The position numbers and the translations under genes are program-made. From the NCBI GenBank assembly GCA_963693085.1, contig OY856413.1:541274379-541338378 (forward strand): a DNA stretch of 64,000 bases, given 5' to 3'. This DNA is from Alisma plantago-aquatica (Eukaryota > Streptophyta > Magnoliopsida > Alismatales > Alismataceae). Positions 44,701-57,800 of this stretch are shown piece by piece. The notes below the pieces were generated by a model. That model searched no databases, was not told the origin of the DNA, and was given only the letters and a program-made list of their open reading frames with translations. Position 1 is the stretch's first letter. Each line of letters begins with the position of its first letter.

Positions 44701-46163
44701 AAATCGTTTCTCGTCCTCAAGTAACATAAAGTTTGAAACTGTTGCCCAATGAAATACTTTCAATCCGTGTGATCTCTTCATCTTCACATCACAAATGTTT
44801 TCTTTCTGTTCAATATGAATGAGTACCTTAACTTCCTGGGACCACAAAACACGTCTTTCCATAGCTTCGTTCCTGAGTTCGTTTCCCAACAACGCTTCCT
44901 CCCCACTTTTTCCAACACCAAGCATGTCGAAGAGTTTTGTAGGAGTTCTGAGATACCCGCAGAGTCAACAAGTATGCATCCGATCTGACACTGGTGTAGT
45001 TCAGGATGGTGGGGCATGTATTGTGCCATTAGGTAGAAAAAGGAGTGAAAGGTGGTATGGAAAAAAGAAGTAAATCTCTCCTCTATTCGACTCGAGATTT
45101 TTATTTGTTTTGCAATTTCATTTATTGCATATTTTTTTCTTGTGTGCGCTATGGCATCTTTTATTGCAGATCTCTCCTCTATTCGACTCGAGATTGCATT
45201 TCTTTTTGTGTGCTTTTTGGCATCTTTTATTTGCAAATCTCTCCTCTATTCGACTCGAGATTGCATTTTTGGTGGTACTCCCCTAGTGATTGCGAGGGGT
45301 ATGGAAGAAGCGGATCAGGGGAAGTGGCGTGCCACCCCGAACTTAGGGTTTGGCACAAGTTTGGCTATTTTGGTGGTATTGATGTATGGAGGGATACGAA
45401 GATGATAGAAGAAGTGTAGAAGAGAGTTCAGATCAAAATGCAACTTGATTTACAACTCAAAACCGGGTTATTCTCTTTGTCATACTCTGCTCAAATAATG
45501 ACTTGATGCGGATCCGGTGGGGATTCTGAGCCATTGCTCCACTAGTCAGTTAGGAAGCACGACGTGTTTGATCCCTATCAGTTTGACAGGTACTTATCAT
45601 TTTGTAAAAAGTATTATGATGTTAGGAATCATAAGCTTCACAGGATGGTTTCAGGCAAAAGGCAAGTTTCAAAAGACAGTCCTCTTGAGGATTCGCTTCG
45701 AATAAGGGGGATGTTATGATTGAAGATGCATAGCAAGATAGTTAGTTACATTTTTATCGACAAGAGTCAAAATTTCATCAGGTATCTGTTCAAAAATTTG
45801 AAAAATTTTATGATAAAGACAGCTTATATAAAAGAGGGTTTTTATGGAAGTGAAGTACGTACCACCCACCCTCCACCCCGAACTTAGAGTTTTTCTCGTC
45901 CTCGAGCAAACCCTAAATTCAAGATGGAGGGGAAAGGAAACACCAGGTATGACTGCCGAGAATGATTTCGTTATGATCAGCGCCACTCCGATCTCGTGTC
46001 CTGAAAGAAAACTATCTCATAAGGCAAATTTTATTTAAGGAAAATTTAACTATAAGGTAAGAAACAAAATTTGAAAAGGAGAAGTAAAACAAATTTATGG
46101 GTCGGGTTGCCTCCCGACAAGTGCCTTTGTTTTATGTCGTTGGCTCGACAGAGTCCTTCAGCC
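44701..46163 (-). mobile_element. TE-F 3' untranslated interior with tandem repeats
   Basis: Non-coding between pol and the polypurine tract. Three copies of ATCTCTCCTCTATTCGACTC start at 45073, 45170 and 45237, two of them followed by similar CATCTTTTATTGCA tails. A minus-strand frame (44784-45236) is open through these repeats and reads ISSRIEER repeatedly, but I do not recognise it. TCGGGAGGCAACCCGACC (about 46100-46117, minus) is the usual sequence after Athila pol. Confidence 0.6.
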
Positions 46164-48995
46164 TCAAGTTGGGTCCTTTGGATCGGTGAGTTCAAGCACT
46201 GATTTCATTCCCATGTCTATTGTGGTGAAGTATCTCTTCAGGCGGTGCCCATTGGTTATGAATTCTCCTGACTCTTCACTCCATAAAGAGAAGGTATCAT
46301 GAGGAGAGATGCTTTTGACAATGTATGGTCCAGACCAGCGTGAGCGGAGTTTCCCTGGGAATATCCTTAATCTTGAGTTGAAAACCAGAACTTGATCTCC
46401 TACTTGTATGTCTTTTCTTTTCAGATGTCCATCATGCCAGAGTTTCGTACGTTCTTTGTAGATTCATGCATTCTCATAAGCTGTCATTCTAAGTCCATCC
46501 AAATCGTTGAGTTGCAGAATCCTGGCTTGTCCTGCTTCTTTCATATCAAAATTCAATTGTTTAATTGCCCACCATGCCTTATGTTCTAATTCGACTGGCA
46601 GATGACAAGCTTTTCCATATATCAATCGAAAAGGAGTAGTCCCGAGGGGAGTTTTATAAGCAGTCCGATAGGCCCATTAGGTGTCGTTGATTTTTGTCGA
46701 CCAGTCTTTTCGATTACGTCCAACGGTTTTCTCAAGGATAGCTTTTAGTTGTCGGTTAGAGACCTCTACCTGTCCACTAGTTTGTGGATGGTAAGGTGAA
46801 GCTACCTTGTGTAAGACACCATATTTTCTCAGTAAAGCTTCGAAGCTTCTTTCAATGAAGTGGGAGCCGCCGTCAGATATCACGGTTCGCGGTACTCCGA
46901 ACCGTGGGAAGATGACATCTTTGAATAGTTTGATGACAGGTTTTGAATCACTAGTGACGGTTGGTATAGCTTCAACCCACTTAGAGACGTAGTCTACCGC
47001 CACTAGGATGTTAGAGAATCCATTAGAAGATGGGAATGGCCCCATATAGTCCACTCCCCAGACGTCAAATATCTCAACTTCTAGCCATAGATTCAGTGGC
47101 ATTTCGTCTCTCTTGGTTATATTGCCAGCTCTTTGACATTTATCACATGATAGGACAAAATCGTAAGAGTCCTTGGATAAAGTTGGCCAGAAAAATCCAC
47201 ATTGCAAAACCTTTAAGGCAGTCTTTTTGGAGCTCATATGTCCACCCACAGGTCCCGAGTGGCATTGTTCCAGAATAGATTGAGCTTCTTCTTCAGCGAT
47301 ACAACGTCTATACAGACCATCAGCGCAAAGTTTAAAAAGATATGGTTCATCCCAATGGTAATGCTTCACATCGGGCATAAACTTCTTCAGAGTGTTCCCG
47401 GTGTACTGGGGATGGATGACTCCCGTAGCAAGGTAGTTTACGAAGTCAGAATACCATGGCACAACTTTCGAGACGCTCATGAGCTGATCATCCGGTAGGG
47501 AGTCATTTATTGGGATCCCTTCAGCATCCAAAGTGTGGATGCGACTGAGGTGATCTGCAACAACATTTTCTGTCCCCTTTTTATCCCTTATTTCCAGGTC
47601 AAATTCTTGTAGAAGGAGTATCCATCTGATCAGCCTTGGCTTAGCATCCTTCTTTGCCATAAGGTAACAGATAGGAGCATGGTCTGTGTAAATGATTACC
47701 TTCGAACCAGTAAGGTAGGATCTGAATTTATCGAAGGCATAGATGACTGTCAAAAGTTCCTTTTCAGTAGTAGCATAATTCCTTTGAGCTTCGTCGAGGG
47801 TTTTTGACGCATAATAGATCACATAATCTTTCTTCTCTATGCATTGTCCTAAGACCGCACCCACCGCGTAATCACTGGCATCACACATAATTTCAAAGGG
47901 GTGGTCCCAATCGGGAGCTCTAAGGATGGGGGTAGTTGTAAGGGCTTTCTTCAGCATATCAAAACTTCTGACACATTCTTCATTGAAATTAAAATCAACA
48001 TCTTTTAAAAGTAGATTGGTCATCGGCTTTGTTATCTTGGAAAAATCTCGTATAAACCTTCTATAGAATCCAACGTGACCAAGGAAAGCACGAACTTCCT
48101 TCACATTTGTGGGAATAGCCAATTTAGATATGACTTCTATCTTGCCTTTATCGACTTCAATTCCTCTGTTGCTAACCCTGTGGCCCAAGACAATGCCTTC
48201 CTTTACCATAAAGTGGCATTTCTCCCAGTTTAGCACCAAATGTGCTTCTTCACAATGTTTGAGGACCATGGAGAGATGCTTAATACAGGAATCAAAGGAG
48301 TCCCCATATACAGAAAAATCATCCATGAAGACCTCCATAACAGTTTCAGTAAGACCCGCAAAAATGGCAGTCATGCAACGTTGAAAAGTTGCGGGGGCAT
48401 TACACAAACCAAACGACATCCTTTTAAAAGCATATGTCCCGAAGGGACAGGTGAAGGTCATTTTTTCTTAATCATCTAGATGAATGGGAATCTGATAGAA
48501 TCCAGAGTAACCATCCAGGTAACAGAAATATTCTTGATGGGCCAATCTTTCTAAGACTTGATCGAGGAAGGGCATAGGAAAATGATCCTTTCGAGTGGCC
48601 TTGTTTAATTTTCTATAATCAATACACATCCGCCACCCAGTGACTGTTCGAGTGGGGATGAGCTCATTGTTTTCATTTCTTATAACGGTAGTCCCTCCTT
48701 TCTTGGGTACCACATGAACTGGGCTCACCCATGGTGAGTCCGATATCGAGTATATTATTCCAGCTGTAAGAAGTTTGATGATCTCGCGACGGACCACTTC
48801 CTTCATATTCGGGTTCAACTTTCATTGATGCTTGATGGTTGGCTTATGGTTTTCCATCATAGGGATCTTGTGCATGCAGAAAGTTTGACTGACCCCTGTG
48901 AGGTCGCTCATCTTATAGCCTATGGCTTTCTTCCTCTCCCTTAATACCCCCAGAAGTTTCTCTTCTTGCTTGGTTGTTAGATCAGAGTTTATGAT
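46164..48995 (-). pseudogene. TE-F reverse transcriptase, RNase H and integrase
   Basis: One frame with stops TGA 48822, TAA 48468, TAA 46677 and TGA 46464, and a natural TGA at 46164-46166. RT: WVSPVHVVPKKGG, GWRMCIDYRKLN, then FMDDFSVYG with the Asp pair at 48323-48318. RNase [34 protein letters not shown]. Integrase: the zinc-binding H-H-C-C ([10 protein letters not shown] and CDKCQ), then the D,D35E triad in [17 protein letters not shown] and GQVEVSNR. The C-terminal region has [16 protein letters not shown] and [20 protein letters not shown]. It reverse-transcribed and integrated the element; today it is inactive because of the stops. Most stops fit CGA or CAA decay. Confidence 0.88.
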
Positions 48996-49378
48996 CACTG
49001 GAAAAGCTTTGAGATCGTCTAAAAATGTATACTTCAATCCTTCAGGTAGGGGCTTCATTTCAACAGGTTCTGGTTTTTCACTAGTTTCTTCTGTAGTTCC
49101 GGTAGTCTTTAGTTCTTCGTAAGTAGCTTCAACATTCTCTTTAGTAGAGTTGGGGAATTCATTGCAATCCTTTGCTTGTTGGTCAATAGGTTTGTCATTA
49201 AATAAGTCAGATAGAGCCAATTCCAAGGGGTCGTATGATTCATCACACTCTTTAGTCAGTTGCGACAATTGCTCAACGTAATCAATCAGATATACTTCTT
49301 CATGTATACTTGGTCTTCTCATGCTTTCAAAAACTTTGAACTCCAGAGTTTCTTTACCTAACCTGAGCAGTAAGGTTC

Positions 49379-49697
49379 CTACTTCAACATCAATAAGGGC
49401 TCTAGCAGTGGTGAGGAACGGACGGCCGAAGATAAGAGGGTATTTGGTGTCTTCTTTTATGTCCATGATGACAAAATCACATGGAACATATGCGTCCTTG
49501 CCTACCTTGACCGGGATGTCTTCGAGAATTCCTAACGGTCTTTTTATCGAATTGTCTGCAAGTTGAATGGTCATAGCCGTTGGAAGCAGTTCTGCGAACC
49601 CTAATCTCTTGCATAGACTGAATGACATAATAGAAATACTTGCGCCAAGATCTGCCAATCCTTTCTTGCATGATGAGTCACCAATGCGACATGAGAT
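49379..49697 (-). pseudogene. TE-F aspartic protease
   Basis: In the gag-pol frame: LADLGASISIMSFSL (active-site Asp codon at 49652), AMTIQLADNSIKRPLGILED, FVIMDIKED, PLIFGRPFLTTARALIDV. All landmarks of the Athila protease are present and this part has no stop. A low-complexity linker leads to RT. Confidence 0.85.
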
Positions 49698-50129
49698 TCC
49701 GAAGGATCCTGGATCTTTTTGCTTCTTTGGCATCTTGCTTAGTATGATATCGGATGTGGTTGCAGCCAGTTTTACAGTTTCATACTCTTCAGTGATGTAC
49801 TTCTTGGTGAGAAGCGACTTTAGATACTTGGTCCAGGCTGGTATCTCATTAAGAGCATCTAAGAATGGTATATCAACATGGAGTTTCTTCATAGCCTCTT
49901 TGAATTTTATGAATCTAGTATCGAGCTTGGTTTGCCTCGGACGGGATGGGAAAGGAACACGAGGCTTATATACAGGAATATCCTGCTCAGGTGTCTCAGC
50001 TTTTTCATTAGCAGATTTTTCAGGCTCTTCTTTTTCAGCCTTATCTTCCATTGGTTGCGATTCTGGTGTTGTCGAGTTCTGGACTGTCTCAAGTTCTTCT
50101 TCGTCAGCAATAACTACAGGTGTCTCTAC

Positions 50130-51710
50130 TGGGGGATTCGAATAATCTTTCCCTGATCTGGTGTTGACGACTTTCAATTGTTCAGGATGTTTCAGATTGT
50201 TTTCAGGTTGACCGGCAAAGACTCCAGCTTGTGGCTTAATACTAGCAGCAAGTTGAGCTAGTTGAGTTTCAATAGCCTTTTGTTGGGCTTGTTGGTTGGC
50301 TATCATAATTTGTTGTGTTTGCAACAACTTTTCAATGGTAGATAGCTTGTCATCAGAAGGGATGGATCTTGTTTGACCTTGTTGTTGGTTCAGGTTTTGA
50401 TACTGAGAGTTGTTCTGATAATTATTGTAATTCATGTTCTGAAAGTTTCCTTTGAAGTTTCCTTGATTCCCAAAGTTCTGTTGCTGGTTAAACTGATACC
50501 CAGATGGGCCCCTCAGTTGATTGTTCGGACCAAATTGATGCGAGTTCATAGCTCCTGAAGGGTTTCCGTATTGGAAGCCTGGGTGATTCCTATTTTGATT
50601 CGGATTGTAATAGTTCTACCCAGGGATGGTGTTAATAGCATTAAGATTTTCCAACTGGAAATTTTCTCCTTGTCCACAGGCATTGCTTAAAACAACATTG
50701 TAGAGAACATTGCATGAGAGTGTGGAATGATCAGTGCCTTTGCATGCTTCACAAAACAAAGAAGTCGTCTTGACCTGCTCTGGTTGCCTAGTGGGAGAAT
50801 GTCCTCTTCCAATCGCAGCAAGGGATGATTCTATGTGATCTTGCTTTGCAACTAAGACCTTCAAAGTTTCAGCTATAGATTTGTATTCTGGGATAGCTTC
50901 AGCCATGGCTACCTTTAAGACTCCTTTACCAACAGATCTGCCCCAATTGGCTTGATTTTCTGCTCCCAGGGTGACTACTCTCCATGCGCTGTCGTAACTT
51001 TGCCGCATGAAGTTCCCTCTAGACGAGGAGTCAAGGAACATTTTTACGTCATCCTCCACACCCCTATAGAATATCTCTATCAGTTGGTTCTTAGGGATTC
51101 CATGGTGTGGGCATTTGCGTAGGAGCTCCTTGTACCTATCCCAAGCTTCGACAAGGGTTTCTCCTGGGACTTGAGTGAAATTTGTGATTCGTCCCCTGAT
51201 TTCATATGTAAGGGATGGGGGGTAGAACTTTTCCAGAAAAGCGTTTTGGAGCTGCTCCCAGGTGGTGATGGGCACTTCACTTTGTAGTGAATTGTACCAA
51301 CTAATGGCTCTATCAGCAAGAGAGTACTTGAAAAGATGGAGTCGAATGGCATCATCAGAGACTCCATTTTGCTTCGTCATAGCACATAGGTCGATGAATC
51401 TAAGAAGATGACCTTGGCTGTCTTCAGCTTGTTTACCGTAGAAGGGATTGTTTTGAAGCAAAGTTATCCAATGTGCTCTAATCTCAAAGTTGGCAGCTTC
51501 GATGGGAGGAGGCTGCACCGGATGATAGACATTTGTAGCCTTTGGGATAGAGAACTCTCTAAGATCTTTCTAAAGTTCCGCTGCTTGTGATGTTGCCTGT
51601 GCTGCTAAGATCTCCTGTTGAACCGCAGCTCTAGCTTCTTGCATGAGCCTCTCTCTCTGCGCATTGATGGCTTAAGCCACTCTTTGGGCTACTTCTTCTT
51701 CTTGCGCCAT
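50130..51710 (-). pseudogene. TE-F gag (Athila-type)
   Basis: The frame starts at ATG 51708-51710 (MAQEEEVAQRV) and is interrupted by TAA 51672, TAG 51570 and TAG 50616. The core has ISWYNSLQSEVPITTWEQL, FLEKFYP, WDRYKELLRKCPHHG and EIFYRGV. A complete zinc knuckle C-x2-C-x4-H-x4-C (CEACKGTDHSTLSC) lies at 50712-50753. A Gln/Asn-rich C-terminal tail follows. Gag would form the particle and bind the RNA. It is fused in frame to protease and pol, so one polyprotein was made. Confidence 0.85.
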
Positions 51711-51960
51711 CCTTGCTTGATTTTCCCGAATATGTCGATGGAAGGTTCTGTCTATTTCGGGATCAAAGCTCGCTGTGAGTCCGGGACTATCCGAACAGTG
51801 CATGCACTAAACATTGAAGAGCACCTGAAATTGGAAAAGATTTGAAAGTGAGATCCACAAAGTAGAACAACGGTCAAGTAGATGAGCAATAGTTTCAAAA
51901 GAGAAAAGCAAAATCCTAGATTAGTCTTAGAAGAACTAGATTTGACTGACTGATTCCGTT
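51711..51960 (-). mobile_element. TE-F leader between primer site and gag
   Basis: About 250 bases of untranslated leader with no recognisable frame or motif. Confidence 0.6.
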
Positions 51961-51979
51961 GTCCCCGACAACGGCGCCA
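51961..51979 (-). promoter_or_regulatory. TE-F primer binding site (Asp-tRNA-like)
   Basis: The minus strand reads TGGCGCCGTTGTCGGGGAC, one base off the Athila/Tat consensus, five bases from the LTR. Confidence 0.85.
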
Positions 51980-53259
51980 GAATTTGATGTGGCTTTTTGA
52001 ATGTACTAACAAATTCACCCGGGGCTGAAATCCCCGAGCTTTTACCAAAACCTAGTGCAAAAATACCACCCGCAAGAGGATGGGTCTTATCGCAGTATAG
52101 TTGAGGATCGAACCCAAAGGACAACGTTTTTTAAGAATCTTTGTCAGTTAGATCTAGCTCAAGTAAAACTAATATTTAGAACAAAAGTTTGATTTGGGTT
52201 GTTTAACCTAATTGGAGGGAAGTAAATGCGGAATTAAAAGATGGGTTTGGATCAATAATATGGAATCGCTGGGATGGTACCGGGTTTGACCACCGCTACA
52301 CACACAAACATACTCCTCTGCAAACATTCCAAGCAAGATACAACACTTCAAGTAGAACTGCTGCAGAACCCCCCATACGGGCTTCAGGTCCGCGTAAGCA
52401 TCACCATAGGCAGCCGATTTCTCATCGCCATCCGGATCACATGTCCTACGGCTCTGAAGATACAACATCCAACTAAGGCTGTGAACCCCCCATACGGGCG
52501 TCATGCGCACAGAAGCGTCACCGAAGGCTAGATGGCTCGTCCCCTCGCGGATCATACACTTACGACCTCAAGGAATCCCATCAGAAGTTCTCATCAAGGA
52601 GTCAACTACGTCAACCGTTAAGCAAATAAGCAATTATAGTACATGTAAACATCGACGAAAAGCTCGAAGACACAAAATCCAACTAAGGTTGTGAACCCCC
52701 CATACGGGCATTAGGCGCACAGAAGCATCACCGAAGCCTAGATGGCTCGTCCCCTTGCGGATCACACACTTACGACCTCAAGGAATCCCATCAAAAGTTC
52801 TCATCAAGGAGTCTAACATGCTAAACGACATTCATACCCATGCATTGAAGTTCTCGCAACATAGGGAGCACAAAGATGGAAACACGCACATAACCAACCT
52901 ACAAGCTTAATGATAAACGACGAAATGAAGAGTTATATACATTGCCATGGAAAGTTTAACAAAAGAACATGGTTTGCATGGGCAGCGGGGCTAGTCCCCG
53001 CACCCCAGCGAAAGAGGACTACTCGCTCATGATGCGAGATACAAGAAGGATAGGAGAGAAAGATAGATCCGCCATGAGCTCGGTGCAGAGGGTGGACGCA
53101 GCCCGGTGAAGAAGATGTGCTCCTTGCTCCTTCTTCCATCTCTTCTTGGCCTCCTTGGACGCAACACTAGCGGTAGGTGGAGTGGAACTTGATCGGGGTG
53201 GTGCTCTGGCAGCCTATCGGTGTCCGGATCCGATACCTTCAAATGGGGACCCTGCGGGT

Positions 53260-53269
53260 CTATTTATAG
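53260..53269 (-). promoter_or_regulatory. TATA box of TE-F 5' LTR
   Basis: CTATAAATAG on the minus strand. The 27-bp repeat array ends about ten bases upstream, so the array is placed like an enhancer or proximal promoter element. Confidence 0.7.
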
Positions 53270-53279
53270 TTTCAGATCT

Positions 53280-53970
53280 GACCCCAAACGGTCTGGAGAC
53301 CGTATGGGCGCCAAACGGTTTGGAGACCGTTTGGGCGCCAAACGGTCTTGAGACCGTTTGGGCGCCAAACGGTCTTGAGACCGTTTGGGCACCAAACGGT
53401 TTGGAGACCGTTTGGGCGCCAAACGGTCTTGCTTCGATCGGTCCTGGCCTTGGCGTGGTCGTGCGGCTTTAGTTCTTCAATCAATCCTTGCGCTCGCGTC
53501 GAACGGTCTTGGGACCGCGCGGGACCAAATGGTTTTGAGACCGCATGGGACCAAACGGTCTTGGGACCGTATGGGACCAAACGGTCTTGGGACCGCATGG
53601 GACCAAACGGTCTTGGGACCGCATGGGACCAAACGGTCTTGAGACCGAATGGGACCAAACGGTCTTGAGACCGAATGGGACCAAACGGTCTTAAGACCGA
53701 ATGCGACCAAATGGTCTTGAGACCGAATGGGACCAAACGGACTTGAGACCGAAGGGGACCAAACGGTCTTGAGACCGAATGGGACCAAACGGTCTTGAGA
53801 CCGAATGGGACCAAACGGTCTTGAGACCGCATGGGACCAAATGGTCTTGGGACCGCATGGGACCAAACGGTCTTGGGACCGTATGGGACCAAACGGTCTT
53901 GGGACCGTATGGGACCAAACGGTCTTGAGACCGCATGGGACCAAACGGTCTTGAGACTGCATGGATTTCT
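53280..53970. repeat. 26/27-bp palindromic repeat arrays, right LTR
   Basis: The 26-bp array (53501-53964) has the same length as in the partner LTR (both spans 464 bases), while the 27-bp array at 53283-53430 has five units against two. The 27-bp units keep one reading frame and would encode APNGLETVW repeats, but no gene context supports translation. Confidence 0.9.
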
Positions 53971-54234
53971 TTGGCAACCTCTTTCATCATTCGTTCTTCG
54001 TGTATTCTGCCAAACGGTCTTGGGACCGCGTGGACCCAAACGGTCTTGAGACCGTATGCATGAAGTTGCTTGATTTTCCTGCATTAAATGAAAGATATTT
54101 AGTTAAAATCTTGATTATTGAATCAACCAAGAAGTATTGTGCATTATGATTCATATTAGGGTGAAAGGATGTGGAATAAAGATGAAATTGTTCCAAAAAT
54201 GTAATTGAATTTCATGATGAGTATGCACTCATCA

Positions 54235-54239
54235 AACCA
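54235..54239. repeat. TE-F target-site duplication, right copy
   Basis: AACCA, identical to 42512-42516, as expected for a 5-bp staggered integrase cut. Confidence 0.85.
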
Positions 54240-54881
54240 CAGATTATCAAAAACACGAGTTAATTAAAACCGATTTCGGAAAAAAGAATAACTGAGAAAA
54301 ATATTACATTTAAGTCCACATCCTGCAAGGAAACAGGTTATATAAACATTTACAAGCATTGATACGTGTCCACAAATTAAAGGAACAGCTGTCTAACCAT
54401 CACATGAATTCATCACCTGTTTATACATACATAAAGGCCCACATCCGGCCAGCAGCAGAATATACAAACACCAACAATTATACATTGTGAAACAACGTCA
54501 AAACGCTCCCAAGGACCTGAGAATACCGGGATGACTCTAGACTCTACTACAAAACGTCCAAAACATCATCATATCCATCGCTTTCCTTCTACGGCTCATC
54601 TTGCTGCTCGGCCGCAACTCCGCGACCACCACCACGTCTAGCTCGACCACCTACAAAAAAGGGTGTAAACCAGCGCGGTGAGACACACAGTCCCAGTGAG
54701 AAACATAACTCCCCGCCGAAACTACAGAACCTCAGAAAGATAAAGCAACAATGGCAGGTAACTGACAAGAAGTATAACAAGAGTAGATAATAAAGAAAAG
54801 CTTGTTCATATTAATAATCTTACCAGATATACGAAAGCATATACCCAAGCATTTCTTGATGGAACATGATTAACAAGATAA

Positions 54882-54891
54882 GATATATAAA
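54882..54891 (-). promoter_or_regulatory. Candidate TATA box of TE-E LTR
   Basis: CTTTATATATCT on the minus strand. The same sequence occurs in the other LTR at about 63533-63542, roughly 700 bases before the LTR end. Weak evidence. Confidence 0.35.
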
Positions 54892-57800
54892 GTATTACCA
54901 CATAACATGAGGAACATATAAGCAACTGTAAGATATAATAGGATTATCTTACACAAGCAAGGCCTCAAATAATGTTTCATGTTTTTCTTAAACAGTAAAT
55001 ACTAAACGGCTACATTACATATTATTATGCCCTGAGGAAGTGAGCCGTACCGCTCAGATCCAACCAACGACTGCGAAACCCGGAGCCGGTGCCATACAAG
55101 GTCAATGGAAGAGCCAGACTCCACGACCTCCCACCTCATGGTCAGTGCACGAGAACCAAAGCAGGACTGCAGTCTCATGCTTAAGTGGCCTCAGCCATAG
55201 GGTCAGCTCTATAGGCTACCCTTCCTCTTGCCCGCCTTGGTACATGTCACGACGCTAGTATATCTGAGTCACGAGCCTATTCACCATGCTCTGAGCCATG
55301 AACGCATTCATGCTCTATCAACTCCGAGCCATGGGCTTGTTCACCATGCTCATACACATATATATCCTGAGTCTACAACCGTAGTTGCACTCGATTCCCT
55401 CTCTATTTAAGGCTAGGAGAAACCACACATATTCAACAATATGCACTTCCAGGTTAACCCACAGGAGAACCTGTTTCACCATCACCAATTCCTGACGATG
55501 ATGGATCTATGGCCAGGGCAAACTACATGATATGTTCCACTGTGATTAATTAGTATCTTTTATATGGATTGCAAGATTCAACCAAGTTGTACAACATGCA
55601 AACTATAACCAGGATAAAAAAACATAAAACTCATTATTATGCTTTATTGTAATCAACATCATCCTGATCCATCACAAGAATCCATCATTACAGGTTACCA
55701 CTTGGCCTCTTGTAAATCATCCAGATCCATCTCAAGGATCATCACATGCCATGGGATCTCAATCCCTCATCACATAGTACCACTGCCTCTCAAGGCTTAC
55801 ATCATCATCATCATCATGGAATAGAAATCACATCATACATGTTATCTCATTATCCAGGGTGACTATTAAAGAATGTTACTCATCATATATATACCTCATA
55901 GCCTTTTTCTTGGCTATGCACCACCTGCATGGTTAGTATACATAATAATCATAGGCTTAACAAAAAGACCATGTCATCAATATTGATAATTGTATGCTTT
56001 ATCAATCTTGCCTCAACTGGTTATCATGAACATAGGTTACATCATTAAGCAAGGCATTCTACATGCTTATCATTTCCTCAGCATTATACATAACATCAGG
56101 ATAATCACATGCATAGGTAAAGACATGAAAGTTACATCAATGAGTTTTACTCTAATAATTACCATTAAGCATATCAACGTGTTAACAAGAATATAACCCA
56201 CCATATCAGTTTTTCATGAGGAGCAAGACCCTTACTAAAAGTACCCTCTACCCTCACCTAAAGTGGTATCGGGCAGGGTACCCTCATCTATCGTCCATCC
56301 CATAACAACCAACACCAAAGTGCAACATGTAATGCTGCATCAGGGTGCCGTGCACTCACTTGTATCATGCAACCCAACATTAGGCAACACGGGATGTCAG
56401 GCGCAACACAACGTCTTATACAAAGGTAACGACCAAGGGCCTGCCGTGCAGCTAGGTGTACCGGGCGACAGGGTGTCGTGGAATGCCCGTCAGGGGTAGC
56501 TTTCGGCCGACACACAAAAGGCTAACGAGACGCCCGTCACAGGATTACTAGCAAAGTCCACCTCAAAGCACAACGACAACCAACTATGTCTACATCTGGT
56601 GTACTTAAGCTTAAATAACCAGAAAAGGGGCCTATCGGCCGACCAACCAACCCATGACCTATCGGCCGTCACAAGGCAAAGTGGTAGTGTGACGCCTGTC
56701 ACAGAGACCAGGGGTATCATTTATCACCATCACACCTATGTCGTTCATGGTATTAGGTCAAGAGGGCTGTTGAGAAACACCTCCCCAAGCCCATCATCAA
56801 CCTCAAGCACAAGGGCCCCAAACCCTAAAGGATCAAGAAGATGGCTCACCTCAATCAACTAAGAGAGAGGGGTCTTGCACACCACCTATCACCCATCGGG
56901 CAACACAAGGCACAACTCTAGCAAGGTTCACAACTATCACCAAGCTCACCCTTCAAGTCCATGGTGAGAGGAGGGTATTGCTCAAACTACTAGAACACAA
57001 GCTCACCTCTCAACTAAAACGAGAGAGGGGTGTTGCTCATGATACTAGAAGCCCAAGCTCACTCCTCTAGACCAAGGAGAGAAAGGAGTATTTCTCACCA
57101 AGAAACCATAGATCATAGGTTCGGCCAACAAGGTGTAACTAAGCAAGAAACTAAGCTAGCAACATATAAGAGTATAGAGAGAAGGTAGTGTAGTTAGGGT
57201 TAGGAGTTATGTAACCCGCCTTAAGCAAGCTCCATGCTCCTAGCTCCAAGCACCACCAAGCAAGGAAGAAGGAGACTCCAAGGGAGACCGGCCACCAAGC
57301 TAGCTCCTTCAAGGGTGTTGGCCACCAAACTTGCGAGAAAGGGAGTGTGTCGTGCACCAAGATAGAGGAGGAACTAAGGAACTAAAGGGATCCTTGGCAA
57401 GGGAAAGGAAATGAATATATAGAAGGGAATGAAGGAGAAAACAAGGTAGAGCAAGGCAAGGTGTCGCCCACCTAGGGACACTTTTCCTAGTGCACGAGCC
57501 ACCACTCTAGCAAGCCCTAAACACATGTCCAAGGTCATTGCCACATGCACACACCAGGCACCAAGTGTCCACTAGTGGTGACACAAACGAGGTCAAAGCT
57601 TGGTCAAAGGTCATGGGCGACACACTTCGGCGACACACCCCTGGGCGACACAACCCTGGGCGACACAACCACCTCCTTGCCTGACACAAGGTCCAACCAA
57701 GCCAAAGCAAGGCACCACAAGCCCCAACAAGCTCAACCAAGCCCAAAAGAACTCAAACGACGAGCCCAAACCTTCCTCTCAACACTAGAGGGAGCAAGGA

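Larger units (their letters stand above)
42517..54234 (-). mobile_element. TE-F: Athila-like element, 11.7 kb, nested in TE-E
   Basis: Complete element with TGATG...CATCA LTR ends, LTRs of 2169 bp (left) and 2250 bp (right), an Asp-tRNA-like primer site, a polypurine tract and a perfect 5-bp target duplication. Gag-pol is one frame on the minus strand (46164-51710) with seven premature stops and no frameshift. There is no env-like ORF between pol and the 3' LTR. It inserted into the 3' LTR of TE-E after TE-E was already present. Confidence 0.9.
51985..54234 (-). repeat. TE-F 5' LTR
   Basis: 2250 bp, 81 longer than its partner. The difference is three 27-bp units. It drives the minus-strand transcript of gag-pol. 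Confidence 0.9.

Noticed and set aside
49567..50145. 192-codon plus-strand frame
   Set aside because: Antisense shadow of the TE-F gag-pol frame.
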